Positions 24,304 through 32,245 of a DNA stretch of 36,333 nucleotides are shown piece by piece. The notes beneath the pieces are model-generated. The model was not told the origin of the DNA, made no database searches, and worked only from the letters and a program-made list of their open reading frames with translations. Source of the stretch: Argonema galeatum A003/A1 (GTDB lineage Bacteria; Cyanobacteriota; Cyanobacteriia; Cyanobacteriales; Aerosakkonemataceae); assembly GCF_023333595.1 (NCBI RefSeq), contig NZ_JAIQZM010000050.1, positions 1 to 36,333 of the forward strand. The letters are read 5' to 3'. The number at the start of each line of letters is the position of its first letter. Positions within the stretch are counted from its first letter, which is position 1. Made by a program: the position numbers and the translations under genes.

Positions 24304-25155
24304 TCATAACGTCGCTCGCCAGCGTTTTTTAGCTTTTGCTATAAGCTTAGGCAAATCCCATATCAATTTTTGATTATACTGGGAATAGCGTATAGCTGAA
24401 AAACTATACCGGGCTGCAAGTGCAGGATTAGGCTTAAAGTAAAGATTGAAACAAAGGCTGGCATAAAGTTGACTTTTAATTACACTAATATTATCTTGTC
24501 GTTTTAGAGTAATTTCATCAGCATAATGTTTAACGAATGCACCTGGTATGCAACGACTGCGAAAAGCGTGGTAGTACAGATAGGCTCCAAACTCTAAGTA
24601 GCTAGATCCGAACGGAAACCATTCCACCATTCTGTGACCACGGTCAAAAATTTCTTTGGGATAAATTGTGGAGCCATCGGAGATCGCCCAGTTATCATCA
24701 ACATCTGTCACTGAACCAGCCACTCCAGATGGATATAATTGGGTTGCTGTTTGAGAAGTTCCACAATACTCACCATTGATAAAGCCTATTTCTCCAGTTG
24801 TCCAGATGGATTTGCGATCGGACCAAACAGCTTTCATGCACTGCTCCATATGTCCGTCGGGAAGTTCGTGATCGTCATCCATCGTGCGAATATGCGTGCC
24901 TTTGCAAGCTATGGCAGTATGATTTCGATTGGCGTAGAGGCCGCGCCGGGGGCCATTTATATAGCGGCAGTCCCAATACTTTGCCAAGGCTTCTATTTTG
25001 GGTGCTATTTCTGGATCGGAATCATCGGATATGACTACTTCAAAAGGTTGAACGCTTTGCGATCGCAAACTCTTCAAACAACGCTCCAAACTCTCTGGTC
25101 GATTTCGCGTCACCAAAGCCACACTTAAGCGAACTTCAGCAGAATTTGTCAGCAT
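24304..25155 (-). CDS. Glycosyltransferase family 2
   Basis: A 283-residue GT-A inverting glycosyltransferase. LSVALVTRNRPESLERCLKSL opens the nucleotide-binding half, VVISDDSDPEI holds the uracil/ribose-contacting aspartates, and HIRTMDDDHELPDGHME contains the DxD metal site (Asp93-Asp95). EFGAYLYYHAFRSR in the second half is in the acceptor region. No membrane anchor is apparent. The first seven bases overlap the end of the upstream GT4 gene, which indicates coupled translation. The C-terminus is basic (LIAKAKKRWRATL), perhaps aiding membrane contact. Confidence 0.83.
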   Translation of the reverse strand: MLTNSAEVRLSVALVTRNRPESLERCLKSLRSQSVQPFEVVISDDSDPEIAPKIEALAKYWDCRYINGPRRGLYANRNHTAIACKGTHIRTMDDDHELPDGHMEQCMKAVWSDRKSIWTTGEIGFINGEYCGTSQTATQLYPSGVAGSVTDVDDNWAISDGSTIYPKEIFDRGHRMVEWFPFGSSYLEFGAYLYYHAFRSRCIPGAFVKHYADEITLKRQDNISVIKSQLYASLCFNLYFKPNPALAARYSFSAIRYSQYNQKLIWDLPKLIAKAKKRWRATL

Positions 25156-26294
25156 AAGATGTTTGAAAAGATTACTGCAATTTGTTTACAGTTTGAGACA
25201 GCATCAAATTGTTTTTTGGCAATTTCTCTGCCAGCTTGACCCATTGATAATCTTAAGTCACGATCGTTAATCAACTTAAGGAGCGCTTCTCGCAAAGCTG
25301 CCCGATCGCCTGCTTTCACTGTAAACCCATTCACCCCATTTTGCACTAATTCTGGAACAGTCATAACTGTAGTGCCAATACAGGGCAAACCCGCTGCCAT
25401 CGCTTCTGTGAATACTATTCCATAAACTTCCTCGTGAGTAGGCATTACAAATATATCTGCTGCTGCATAGAGTTTGAGAATTTCTGGAGAAAATGCACGC
25501 ACACCTCGATGGATTCTCACATTATGTATTCTACGTAAGTTTACAGCGGCATTAGTAACAATGTCAAGCTCGCAGATATCGCTGAGATTGTCCAAAAAGA
25601 CTGCTAGCAGATCCTCCCCGCCTTTGCGTACAAAGTCATTGCCGACAAATAGCAGGCGAGGCTTACTCTGGGGATCTCTTGGGATTATGCCAGCGAAAAG
25701 CTCTAAAGGCACACCAGGGTGAATATTAGTAACCTTTGTCGGTGAAATACCGTAATCATCAATTACAGAGCGTCGCGATCGGTCTGACCAGGTGATAATA
25801 TGTGCAGCTGCTCCAAAACATTTACGCTCCACTTCTACGATCGGTTTATATGTAATGCTAGCTGGATAAGGATGCTCTTTTACCAATAAAGCTGCGGTAT
25901 AGTCAAGTGAAACTACTGAGGGAATCTGTTTAAATAGGGGGGCAGCAAGGTAGGCAATTCCTTGAGTATGAACGTGAAGAACATCAGGCTGATAATTTTT
26001 TAAAGCGCGTTCTAAACAGCGACGTGCGAAGAATGAGTTAGCTAACTCAGTACGAAATCTGTGAAAGTCATAATCAATTTTATCAGACCCTGGTAGCTGT
26101 TTGCTGAGCAGCCAGTATACCAATCTACCCAGAAAATCTCCCTTGAAGTAATCAGTTAAATGCAATGAATGGAATTCAACTTCTGGAATACGATCCCGAA
26201 AACTTTTCTCTAATATGTTTTGATAAGTAGAGTGCCCCATTATATAATGATTGAGGCTTAAAACTTTAATTGCTTTTTTAGTAAGCTGAGACAT
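25149..26294 (-). CDS. Glycosyltransferase family 4
   Basis: A 381-residue GT4 enzyme. KVLSLNHYIMGHSTYQNILEKSF forms the first strand and loop, DVLHVHTQGIAYLAAPL the acceptor-side HxH segment, LLFVGNDFVRKGGEDLL the donor-phosphate site, and E289-VYGIVFT-E297 the E-x7-E motif, followed by AMAAGLPCIGT. The frame extends 25 codons further upstream into the cyclase gene, but that stretch is not conserved-looking; I choose ATG 26294, leaving a 17-base overlap with the cyclase end. This overlap ties the glycan cluster to the signalling gene upstream. The next gene (GT2) overlaps by seven bases. Confidence 0.86.
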   Translation of the reverse strand: MSQLTKKAIKVLSLNHYIMGHSTYQNILEKSFRDRIPEVEFHSLHLTDYFKGDFLGRLVYWLLSKQLPGSDKIDYDFHRFRTELANSFFARRCLERALKNYQPDVLHVHTQGIAYLAAPLFKQIPSVVSLDYTAALLVKEHPYPASITYKPIVEVERKCFGAAAHIITWSDRSRRSVIDDYGISPTKVTNIHPGVPLELFAGIIPRDPQSKPRLLFVGNDFVRKGGEDLLAVFLDNLSDICELDIVTNAAVNLRRIHNVRIHRGVRAFSPEILKLYAAADIFVMPTHEEVYGIVFTEAMAAGLPCIGTTVMTVPELVQNGVNGFTVKAGDRAALREALLKLINDRDLRLSMGQAGREIAKKQFDAVSNCKQIAVIFSNILC

Positions 26295-28521
26295 TTTCGT
26301 GATAAATTTGGTTAAGCAATCCGGCCACCTCCGGTGCAATGTTGGTAAACACGATGTAATAATTGCCATCCCCTTCTTTTATTTTTCTCAAAACTTTCCC
26401 ATAGATATCTCCGCTAACTGGTGTTTCGTCGGTTCCCATTAATAAGTTTATTTTGATATTATCTTCTCGTGGCTTGAGCATATTATCTGAACGTAGTTCT
26501 GCACCCTTTATTGACAGCTTGACTAAGCTTCCCTTGCACGTATTGCCATCAAGATGTTTACCTTTCAGAACGCCGTACTCTACTGGTAATTCCTCTTTTA
26601 GTTTAACAAGTAAATCTTCTTGTTTGGGCAATCTGAGGTTGTACTTGCCACCAATTCCCCCTAGTTCATGGATGGTGATAGGCTCGTTAAAGCCTTTTGG
26701 TTGTGCCGGGAAATCCCCATCTATTTGTAGGATGTCGCCTACATCTTTGAGGGTAGCTTCGGAAATCATGATTTCGCCACCCAGCGTATAGGACTCGATG
26801 CGGGCTGTTAGGTTGACGTGACTGCCAACTACACCATATTTTGCGCGTTTGTCCGAGCCAATATTTCCTACCACTACTTCGCCTGTGTTGATACCAATGC
26901 CCATTTCTATTTTGGGTAAGCCCAAACGTTCGTTTTTTTGGTTAACTTCGTCCATTGCTAGCTGCATGGCTATGGCACAAGCTACTGCCCTTTCGGCATC
27001 ATCTTCTCTTTTAGTTGGGGCACCAAAGAGAACTAAAATCGCATCGCCGATAAATTCGTCAATGGTTCCCTGGTATTTCACGATTTCATCGGCCATTGCC
27101 CCCAGATAGATATTTAACATGGAAACTACTGTTTCTGGTGGCAATCGTTCTGATACGGCTGAAAAGCCTCTTAAATCTGACATCAGGATAGTTATCTTAC
27201 GCCTCTCTCCGCCCAACCTCAATCCTTCGGGTGATTCCAGCAGACTGGCTACTACTTCATCGGTGAGATACCGACTAAAGGTTTGACGAATTTCTCCTGC
27301 TGTACGGGCTATGTAACTGGTGATGACGATCGCAGATCCGGCCATTGCTAATACTGGTGGAACCACAGGAATCCACCAACCTTTTAGAAATGCGAGGTAG
27401 CCGACTACAAAGATACCTCCCACAACTGAAAACATACCAGCTGTTCTCCGGGGCGAGAACTTGGCAACACCTTTTTTGTATCGCCCTTGCCAACTAAAAA
27501 TAGCGCCGACGGTGGAACCGCTTAAAATCCACAACCACTCCAACCACTCAGGCCAAGTTTTGATTAAGGGTCGATCGTCTAGTGCTGCACTCAAGATCGT
27601 ACTGGTTAAATTGGCATGGACTTCTACGCCAGAAGTGCGTTTGGGTATGCCGAGCAGACTGCTACTGTAAGGAGTGTATAACAGATCGTTAAGACTCTCT
27701 GCCGTTGAACCGATCAAGACGATCCGATCGCGCATCAAGTCTGACGGTATGCGATTCTCCAATACATCCATTATCGACACGATCTTAAAGGTTCCCGCTG
27801 GCCCGCGAAAGTTCAACAACAACTGGTAGCCTCTGGCATCAGTGCGTACATAGCCGCCATCATTGGCCTCAAAAGGAACAAACACGGCTTTACCCAATTG
27901 CAAATAATCTTGATTGACAGCAGCGGCTTTAGGTGTAATGCCTTTTGTTTGTAGATAAATATAAGCCAGTCTCAGTCCCAGACTTTCTATTGTTTCATCA
28001 CCTTGTGAGATATACAGAAAATGCCGACGAATCTTGCTATCTGTATCCAATGGTATGTCGTTGGCGCTTACTTGACCCGGCGCTTCTAGTTCTGGTGGTG
28101 GCTGCACCGCAGGGCCACCCGCACCTCCAACCATTTTCTTGATGGCAATCAAGTTAGGTGTACTCTTATACAGATCTACCAATTGCTGATGTCCGGGTTC
28201 TACAGGCAAATCGCGATAGATATCCAAACCAATTGCTACAGGCTGCTGTTCTTTGATTTTATTTAGTAAGTTAGTCAAGACATCATCGTGAATCGGCCAC
28301 TGCTTTAATGTTTGCAGGTCTGTCTCGCTAATTCCGACAATAACAATGCGTTCGTCGGCCATTTCCTGGGGAGGTAGGCGAAACAACTGGTCGTAAGCTG
28401 ACCATTCCGCTACCTGGAACAATCCTGCAAAGCGCAAAGCGATCGTTAATCCAGCTACGGTAGGAGCTGTAATTAATACCCCGCGCCATTCCCAAATTTG
28501 CTGTCTTAGCTTTGACCACAT
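26278..28521 (-). CDS. CHASE2-domain membrane nucleotide cyclase with a C-terminal PilZ-like domain
   Basis: A 747-residue class III nucleotidyl cyclase. After an N-terminal helix, residues 40-320 are a periplasmic CHASE2 sensor (AYDQLFRLPP, RIVIVGISETDL, AIGLDIYRD). Three helices follow (about 327-404), then the cyclase domain (440-600). Metal aspartates are Asp449 in LMSDLRGFS and Asp493 in FIGDAILVLFG, and the transition-state pair is Asn570 and Arg574 in HVNLTARIES. The base-selecting positions carry Glu489 (TIDEFIGD) and Gly563 rather than the Lys and Thr/Asp of adenylyl cyclases, as in guanylyl-type enzymes. Residues 640-742 look like a PilZ fold (GSLVKLSIKGAEL) without the c-di-GMP-binding RxxxR. 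It probably converts an envelope signal into cGMP or cAMP. The end overlaps the GT4 gene by 17 bases. Confidence 0.85.
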   Translation of the reverse strand: MWSKLRQQIWEWRGVLITAPTVAGLTIALRFAGLFQVAEWSAYDQLFRLPPQEMADERIVIVGISETDLQTLKQWPIHDDVLTNLLNKIKEQQPVAIGLDIYRDLPVEPGHQQLVDLYKSTPNLIAIKKMVGGAGGPAVQPPPELEAPGQVSANDIPLDTDSKIRRHFLYISQGDETIESLGLRLAYIYLQTKGITPKAAAVNQDYLQLGKAVFVPFEANDGGYVRTDARGYQLLLNFRGPAGTFKIVSIMDVLENRIPSDLMRDRIVLIGSTAESLNDLLYTPYSSSLLGIPKRTSGVEVHANLTSTILSAALDDRPLIKTWPEWLEWLWILSGSTVGAIFSWQGRYKKGVAKFSPRRTAGMFSVVGGIFVVGYLAFLKGWWIPVVPPVLAMAGSAIVITSYIARTAGEIRQTFSRYLTDEVVASLLESPEGLRLGGERRKITILMSDLRGFSAVSERLPPETVVSMLNIYLGAMADEIVKYQGTIDEFIGDAILVLFGAPTKREDDAERAVACAIAMQLAMDEVNQKNERLGLPKIEMGIGINTGEVVVGNIGSDKRAKYGVVGSHVNLTARIESYTLGGEIMISEATLKDVGDILQIDGDFPAQPKGFNEPITIHELGGIGGKYNLRLPKQEDLLVKLKEELPVEYGVLKGKHLDGNTCKGSLVKLSIKGAELRSDNMLKPREDNIKINLLMGTDETPVSGDIYGKVLRKIKEGDGNYYIVFTNIAPEVAGLLNQIYHENVSAY

Positions 28522-28557
28522 AAAACTTGCTTTGATAATTGGGAAAAAGGTAATTAA

Positions 28558-29334
28558 TTACCTGTTGGCCGTGCAGCAGTCAACCAGGGGCTTTTCAACT
28601 ATTGGATCTAAATCGGCTGACTTCAGTAGCTTTTCCCACCGATCTGCTAGGGCCGAGTCATCGGGATTGGCACGGCGCAGCTCGGCTAAGGTTGTCAGAG
28701 AGTCCTGCCAAATGCCCGCTGCTGCATATAGGGCTGAGCGATCGCTTGGTGCGGCCTTCTCCAGTTGCTTCACTAGAGTTGGGCTGGCTTGGGTTCGCTC
28801 GATCCATCCATCTACAATAATATTCCCACTTTTGTCTCCAGAATCTTCAGATGGGCAAACCATTGTCAAGTACCAGTGGTACATCTTGCCCACCGCTAGA
28901 GGGGGTAATTCGCTCTTGGGGAGGGTCAACCCAATCACACCGGGGGTATTGGGAATGGGCCAAGTTTTTTTGACTAGCTTATTTTCGTTGGCATCCCGCA
29001 GCTCGAATTCCAATGCCTCTGCTTTAGATGAAGGGATGTCCCAATATAATGTGGGATACTCTGCGATCGTCAGCCCCAAGTTATTTGCAGGCATCAAAGA
29101 TCTTAAAAGTCCTGCGTTTTCCAAGCAGTTGCCCCGCGTTGCGCCTCCCGCAGTTGTACGGGGTGCCTGTCGATTGGGAGGTATGTATGTCTGACTTACT
29201 TCCCAGGCACGGGGGGATGTTTCAGTTATGGTGGGCCGATCGGACTGTGCTGGCAAGCTAGGAACGATCGCGGTTTCTAAACCCAGGGTTACTGTCAGGG
29301 TGGCAACGGCTAGGCGCAAATTAATCCAAGTCAT
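28558..29334 (-). CDS. Secreted DUF928 domain protein
   Basis: A 258-residue protein with an N-terminal signal peptide (hydrophobic 4-23, probable cleavage after LPAQS). The mature part fits DUF928, a cyanobacteria-rich family of unknown function. It shows YIPPNRQAPRTTAGGATRGNC near residue 50, the conserved proline- and glycine-rich start with a cysteine, then paired beta-type segments (LTIAEYPTLYWDIP, ELRDANENKLVKKTWPI, GKMYHWYLTMVCPSEDS) and a helical C-terminus containing AELRRANPDDSALADRWEKLL. Probably periplasmic. It sits between the cyclase and the CHAT protease genes with gaps of 36 and 47 bases, and DUF928 genes are often near CHAT genes in cyanobacteria. No function is assigned. Confidence 0.78.
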   Translation of the reverse strand: MTWINLRLAVATLTVTLGLETAIVPSLPAQSDRPTITETSPRAWEVSQTYIPPNRQAPRTTAGGATRGNCLENAGLLRSLMPANNLGLTIAEYPTLYWDIPSSKAEALEFELRDANENKLVKKTWPIPNTPGVIGLTLPKSELPPLAVGKMYHWYLTMVCPSEDSGDKSGNIIVDGWIERTQASPTLVKQLEKAAPSDRSALYAAAGIWQDSLTTLAELRRANPDDSALADRWEKLLKSADLDPIVEKPLVDCCTANR

Positions 29335-29381
29335 AAAACTTCACTGTCCAAAAGAATTTTAGATCTTAAAACTGAAATTCT

Positions 29382-32159
29382 TCAAAGCCAATTTCCTACC
29401 AGCACAAATGCCGCCCAGTAAAACGGATGCTTGTAGGTGGGATTGTTGAGCAGATTCAGCTGGGCGCGGCGGAGAGATTCCGCTTTACTAACCCCAGGTT
29501 GAGCTAGCTCTCGGTAAAATAAAGTCATCAACTCGGAAGTGGCTTCGTCGTTGACCGACCACAGGGAAGCGATCGTACTCCTTGCACCAGACCGTACTGC
29601 CATTCCCGCCAGTCCCAGGGCAGCTCGCTTGTCTCCTGTGGCAGTCTGACAGGCGCTGAGAACTAGCAATTCGATCGGCTTCCGTTGGCCATTAACTCTG
29701 ACTTCCAGTAATTCATCGAACTGTTTGACGTTGATTTTGTTATCCCAGGTGAGAATAAACGTATCCTCCGCATTGGAACTAAACTGGCCGTGAGTTGCCA
29801 GGTGAACCACCGGGAAAGCAGCATCCTTAATCTCTTTTTTGAGACTGGCGCTAGTGAACTGTCCATCTAGGAGTAAAGTACTTCTTACTTCGGCACTGAT
29901 TTGGTTCAATTCAGTTTTTACAGCAGGCAGTGCCGAAAAGTTTTGACGAGCTTCGGTGAGTCCGCCAGTTAATACCCTGAAAGACTTCTGTGTCAAAACT
30001 TTGGGCGCTAGAAGTTGCAACCCAGGAGTCACGGCAATCCGGTACTTTTCTAGCAAGAACTGAGTACCATTATTGAGGATAGCCATTGGCAGATTCCGCA
30101 TTAAACCATCTGGCACAAATACGAGAGTTTGTATTTTGTTTCTGGCTAGGTCTGCCTCAGCGGGACGAATCAGCCAATCATAGAATTGTTGGGAAAGGCT
30201 CAAACGCTTTTGGGTGGAGCCGACGGGGCTGAGGGATTGACGCAATTGGTCTATGCTAACTTCAACTCGATCGCCGGGTATGGGGGTGGCGTAGTGGCGG
30301 AGGGGTTGTTGGGGTATGCTGAGAATTACTTCTAATCTGTCTGGCAAGATGATTGGATAGATGACTGCTGCTGTGGGGTCAACTCCATCTATCTGGACTG
30401 GTTTGGCATCTAAACAAGATTCTTGAAAGAAGTTGTCTAATTCTGCCAGTTGTAGAGATTCTAAGACGTTGCGGGCTTGAGCGATTCGATTTTGGGTTTT
30501 GCGCGAAGTGGGCGTCTTGGCGGTTCCCGTCACGATGCCCACCTTCGCAAGAGAGGATTTTGGATTTTGGATTGGTAAGGGAGAGTTGGTATTTGGCGAT
30601 CTTGTTTCTTCGGTTTCCTGTTCGGGTGCGGCTTGTAGGAGGAGTCCGACCAATTCTCGGTAGACGGGTTCGACGCTATCGCGAAAGGAGAATTGCAGGT
30701 CTCGATCGATCGCAACTAAATCGCTACGCAATGATTGTAAGGTGTTGACTGCTTCGGTGTAGGCGGCGATCGCATCTTCGATCTTTCCCTGCTTTTTGTA
30801 CAGTCTTCCCAACTGCCATTGCCACTGGTAGGCGATGTCCCCGGCGTTAATTGCTTGGGCGAGCAGTAAGGCTTGCTCGGTCAATTTTTGGCCGTTGGAC
30901 AGTTGTTGGTTTTCTTGATATAAGTTACCCAGATTGCCCAGGGCATAGCTTTTGGCGCGTGGGTCTTGGAGGCTTTCTCCCTGTTGCGCTGCTGTTGCTA
31001 ATAACTGTGCGATGTCTAGTGTCAGTTGTTCTCGATCGGCAACTGATAAGTTATCGTTTATTTCTGATAATTTTTTCAGGCTTTGAGCTAGGTTAATTCT
31101 GGCATATATACCGGCACGACTGGGCGGTAAGTTAGTAATTTGCGGCTTGATTCGATCGAGCAAGGTTTTGGATAAAGCCAGATGTTTTTGTTCTAGTAAA
31201 AGGCTGAGTTGATTGAGTTGAGATTGGATTCGCGTCAGGTCGTTGTTGGATACTTCTTCGGCTTCTTGATAATATTTTATCGCCGCAGCTGCATCCTGTA
31301 AGTTGCGGGATGTGTTGCCCAAGCTCAGGAGGGTTTCTCCTATATCTGAGGTGGATTGCGATCGTTTTGCTATCTCCAAACTTTGCTGCAATACTTGACG
31401 GGAACGATCTAATTTACCAATTTGTCTGAGGGTGTTACCGAGGCTGCGTAATCCGATTGCTTTAATCGGAGAGTCTTGTTCTTTTTGAAGGGTTTGTTCT
31501 ATCTGCTCTAATTTGGTGGAGGCGCGACGATAAAGTCCCAAGGCTTGCATTGCTTGGGCTTGGTTAATGTGGCTACCAATAACTCCGGCCCGATCGCCTG
31601 AAGAGCCATAAGCGGCAGCAGCTTGTTGCCAAATGGATAAAGCTTCTTCGGCATTTCCCTGCGCCAATTCCAAATTACCTTTGGCGTTTAATGCTTGAGC
31701 CAAAATCGTTGTGCGATCGGAATTTGAGTTTTGGGAATTTAAGATGTTTAAACTTTTTGATATTGCTTCTCTTGCTTCGTTCCACTGTCCGAGTTGCTGA
31801 AGAGCTAACGACAGCATTGTAGATGCTCTTGCCTGGTTGAGTGTATCTTTTTTATCTGCAAACTTTGATGCCGCTTCCTGCCAAACTTTTGCCGCATTAC
31901 TAAATTGTCCTGCTTCGTAAAATGTTTTTCCTTGTTGCAGTAAATCTTCTTGAGTGCTGAGTGCTGAGTGCTGAGTGCTGAGTGCTGAGTGCTGAGTGTT
32001 GAATTCGGTGACTGGTTTAACCAAAATCTGAGATTGTTTGGCTCGATCGTTAAACCTGTTGTTATTTTCAGTGGAAATAGCTGGTAGGCTAATGGTTGCA
32101 GAAAAAGCCAATATAAATAAAGCGATCGACAGAAAAGCAAAACGGCGATTTATAAACAT
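29382..32159 (-). CDS. Secreted TPR protein with C-terminal CHAT (caspase-like) protease domain
   Basis: A 925-residue protein. Residues 1-28 are a signal peptide (FAFLSIALFILAFSATISLP). Residues 52-66 consist of repeated STQHSAL units encoded by a tandem 7-base repeat. Residues 70-500 hold about ten tetratricopeptide-type helical repeats (QQGKTFYEAGQFSNAAKVW, QALGLYRRASTKL, LYKKQGKIEDAIAAYTEAV). The C-terminal approximately 300 residues are a CHAT domain with the catalytic dyad His790 in HLATHGQF and Cys837 in LSACQTATGDK, followed by GLAGMAVRSGARSTIASLW. CHAT proteases (separase/caspase clan) cut partner proteins when an activator binds the TPR part. Because of the signal peptide this one should act in the periplasm or outside the cell. 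It lies 86 bases downstream of the haemagglutinin-like gene and 47 bases before the DUF928 gene. Confidence 0.86.
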   Translation of the reverse strand: MFINRRFAFLSIALFILAFSATISLPAISTENNNRFNDRAKQSQILVKPVTEFNTQHSALSTQHSALSTQEDLLQQGKTFYEAGQFSNAAKVWQEAASKFADKKDTLNQARASTMLSLALQQLGQWNEAREAISKSLNILNSQNSNSDRTTILAQALNAKGNLELAQGNAEEALSIWQQAAAAYGSSGDRAGVIGSHINQAQAMQALGLYRRASTKLEQIEQTLQKEQDSPIKAIGLRSLGNTLRQIGKLDRSRQVLQQSLEIAKRSQSTSDIGETLLSLGNTSRNLQDAAAAIKYYQEAEEVSNNDLTRIQSQLNQLSLLLEQKHLALSKTLLDRIKPQITNLPPSRAGIYARINLAQSLKKLSEINDNLSVADREQLTLDIAQLLATAAQQGESLQDPRAKSYALGNLGNLYQENQQLSNGQKLTEQALLLAQAINAGDIAYQWQWQLGRLYKKQGKIEDAIAAYTEAVNTLQSLRSDLVAIDRDLQFSFRDSVEPVYRELVGLLLQAAPEQETEETRSPNTNSPLPIQNPKSSLAKVGIVTGTAKTPTSRKTQNRIAQARNVLESLQLAELDNFFQESCLDAKPVQIDGVDPTAAVIYPIILPDRLEVILSIPQQPLRHYATPIPGDRVEVSIDQLRQSLSPVGSTQKRLSLSQQFYDWLIRPAEADLARNKIQTLVFVPDGLMRNLPMAILNNGTQFLLEKYRIAVTPGLQLLAPKVLTQKSFRVLTGGLTEARQNFSALPAVKTELNQISAEVRSTLLLDGQFTSASLKKEIKDAAFPVVHLATHGQFSSNAEDTFILTWDNKINVKQFDELLEVRVNGQRKPIELLVLSACQTATGDKRAALGLAGMAVRSGARSTIASLWSVNDEATSELMTLFYRELAQPGVSKAESLRRAQLNLLNNPTYKHPFYWAAFVLVGNWL
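31952..32000 (-). repeat. Tandem heptanucleotide repeat (7 units) inside the CHAT protein gene
   Basis: On the plus strand GAGTGCT is repeated six times without error (31952-31993), then once as GAGTGTT (31994-32000). Seven bases are not a multiple of three, so three units encode the seven-residue block STQHSAL. Loss or gain of one unit would shift the reading frame just behind the signal peptide. Short tandem heptamers are known from cyanobacterial genomes, usually between genes. Confidence 0.95.
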
Positions 32160-32191
32160 ATTTTTAGCATTTTTGGGGTAAGGTTAATTTT

Positions 32192-32238
32192 TTTGAGGTT
32201 TAAATTTTAATTTAAATATTGTTTATTGAAACCTCAAA
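32192..32238. repeat. Inverted repeat between the haemagglutinin-like and CHAT genes
   Basis: TTTGAGGTTT (32192-32201) and AAACCTCAAA (32229-32238) are perfect 10-base arms around a 27-base AT-rich loop. The repeat fills most of the 86-base gap. Neither strand has a T-run directly behind the second arm, so an operator or mRNA-processing structure is as likely as a terminator. Confidence 0.5.
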
Positions 32239-32245
32239 GTTAAAA

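Noticed and set aside
26295..26369. 25-codon N-terminal extension of the GT4 gene into the cyclase gene
   Set aside because: Not similar to a GT4 start; the first beta strand VLSLNHY begins shortly after ATG 26294.
28532..29194. 220-codon plus-strand frame opposite the DUF928 gene
   Set aside because: Serine- and arginine-rich translation without a recognisable domain, fully antisense to a protein with a signal peptide and family motifs.
31952..32000. CRISPR-like array
   Set aside because: The units are 7 bases in direct contact with no spacers; this is a simple tandem repeat within a coding region.
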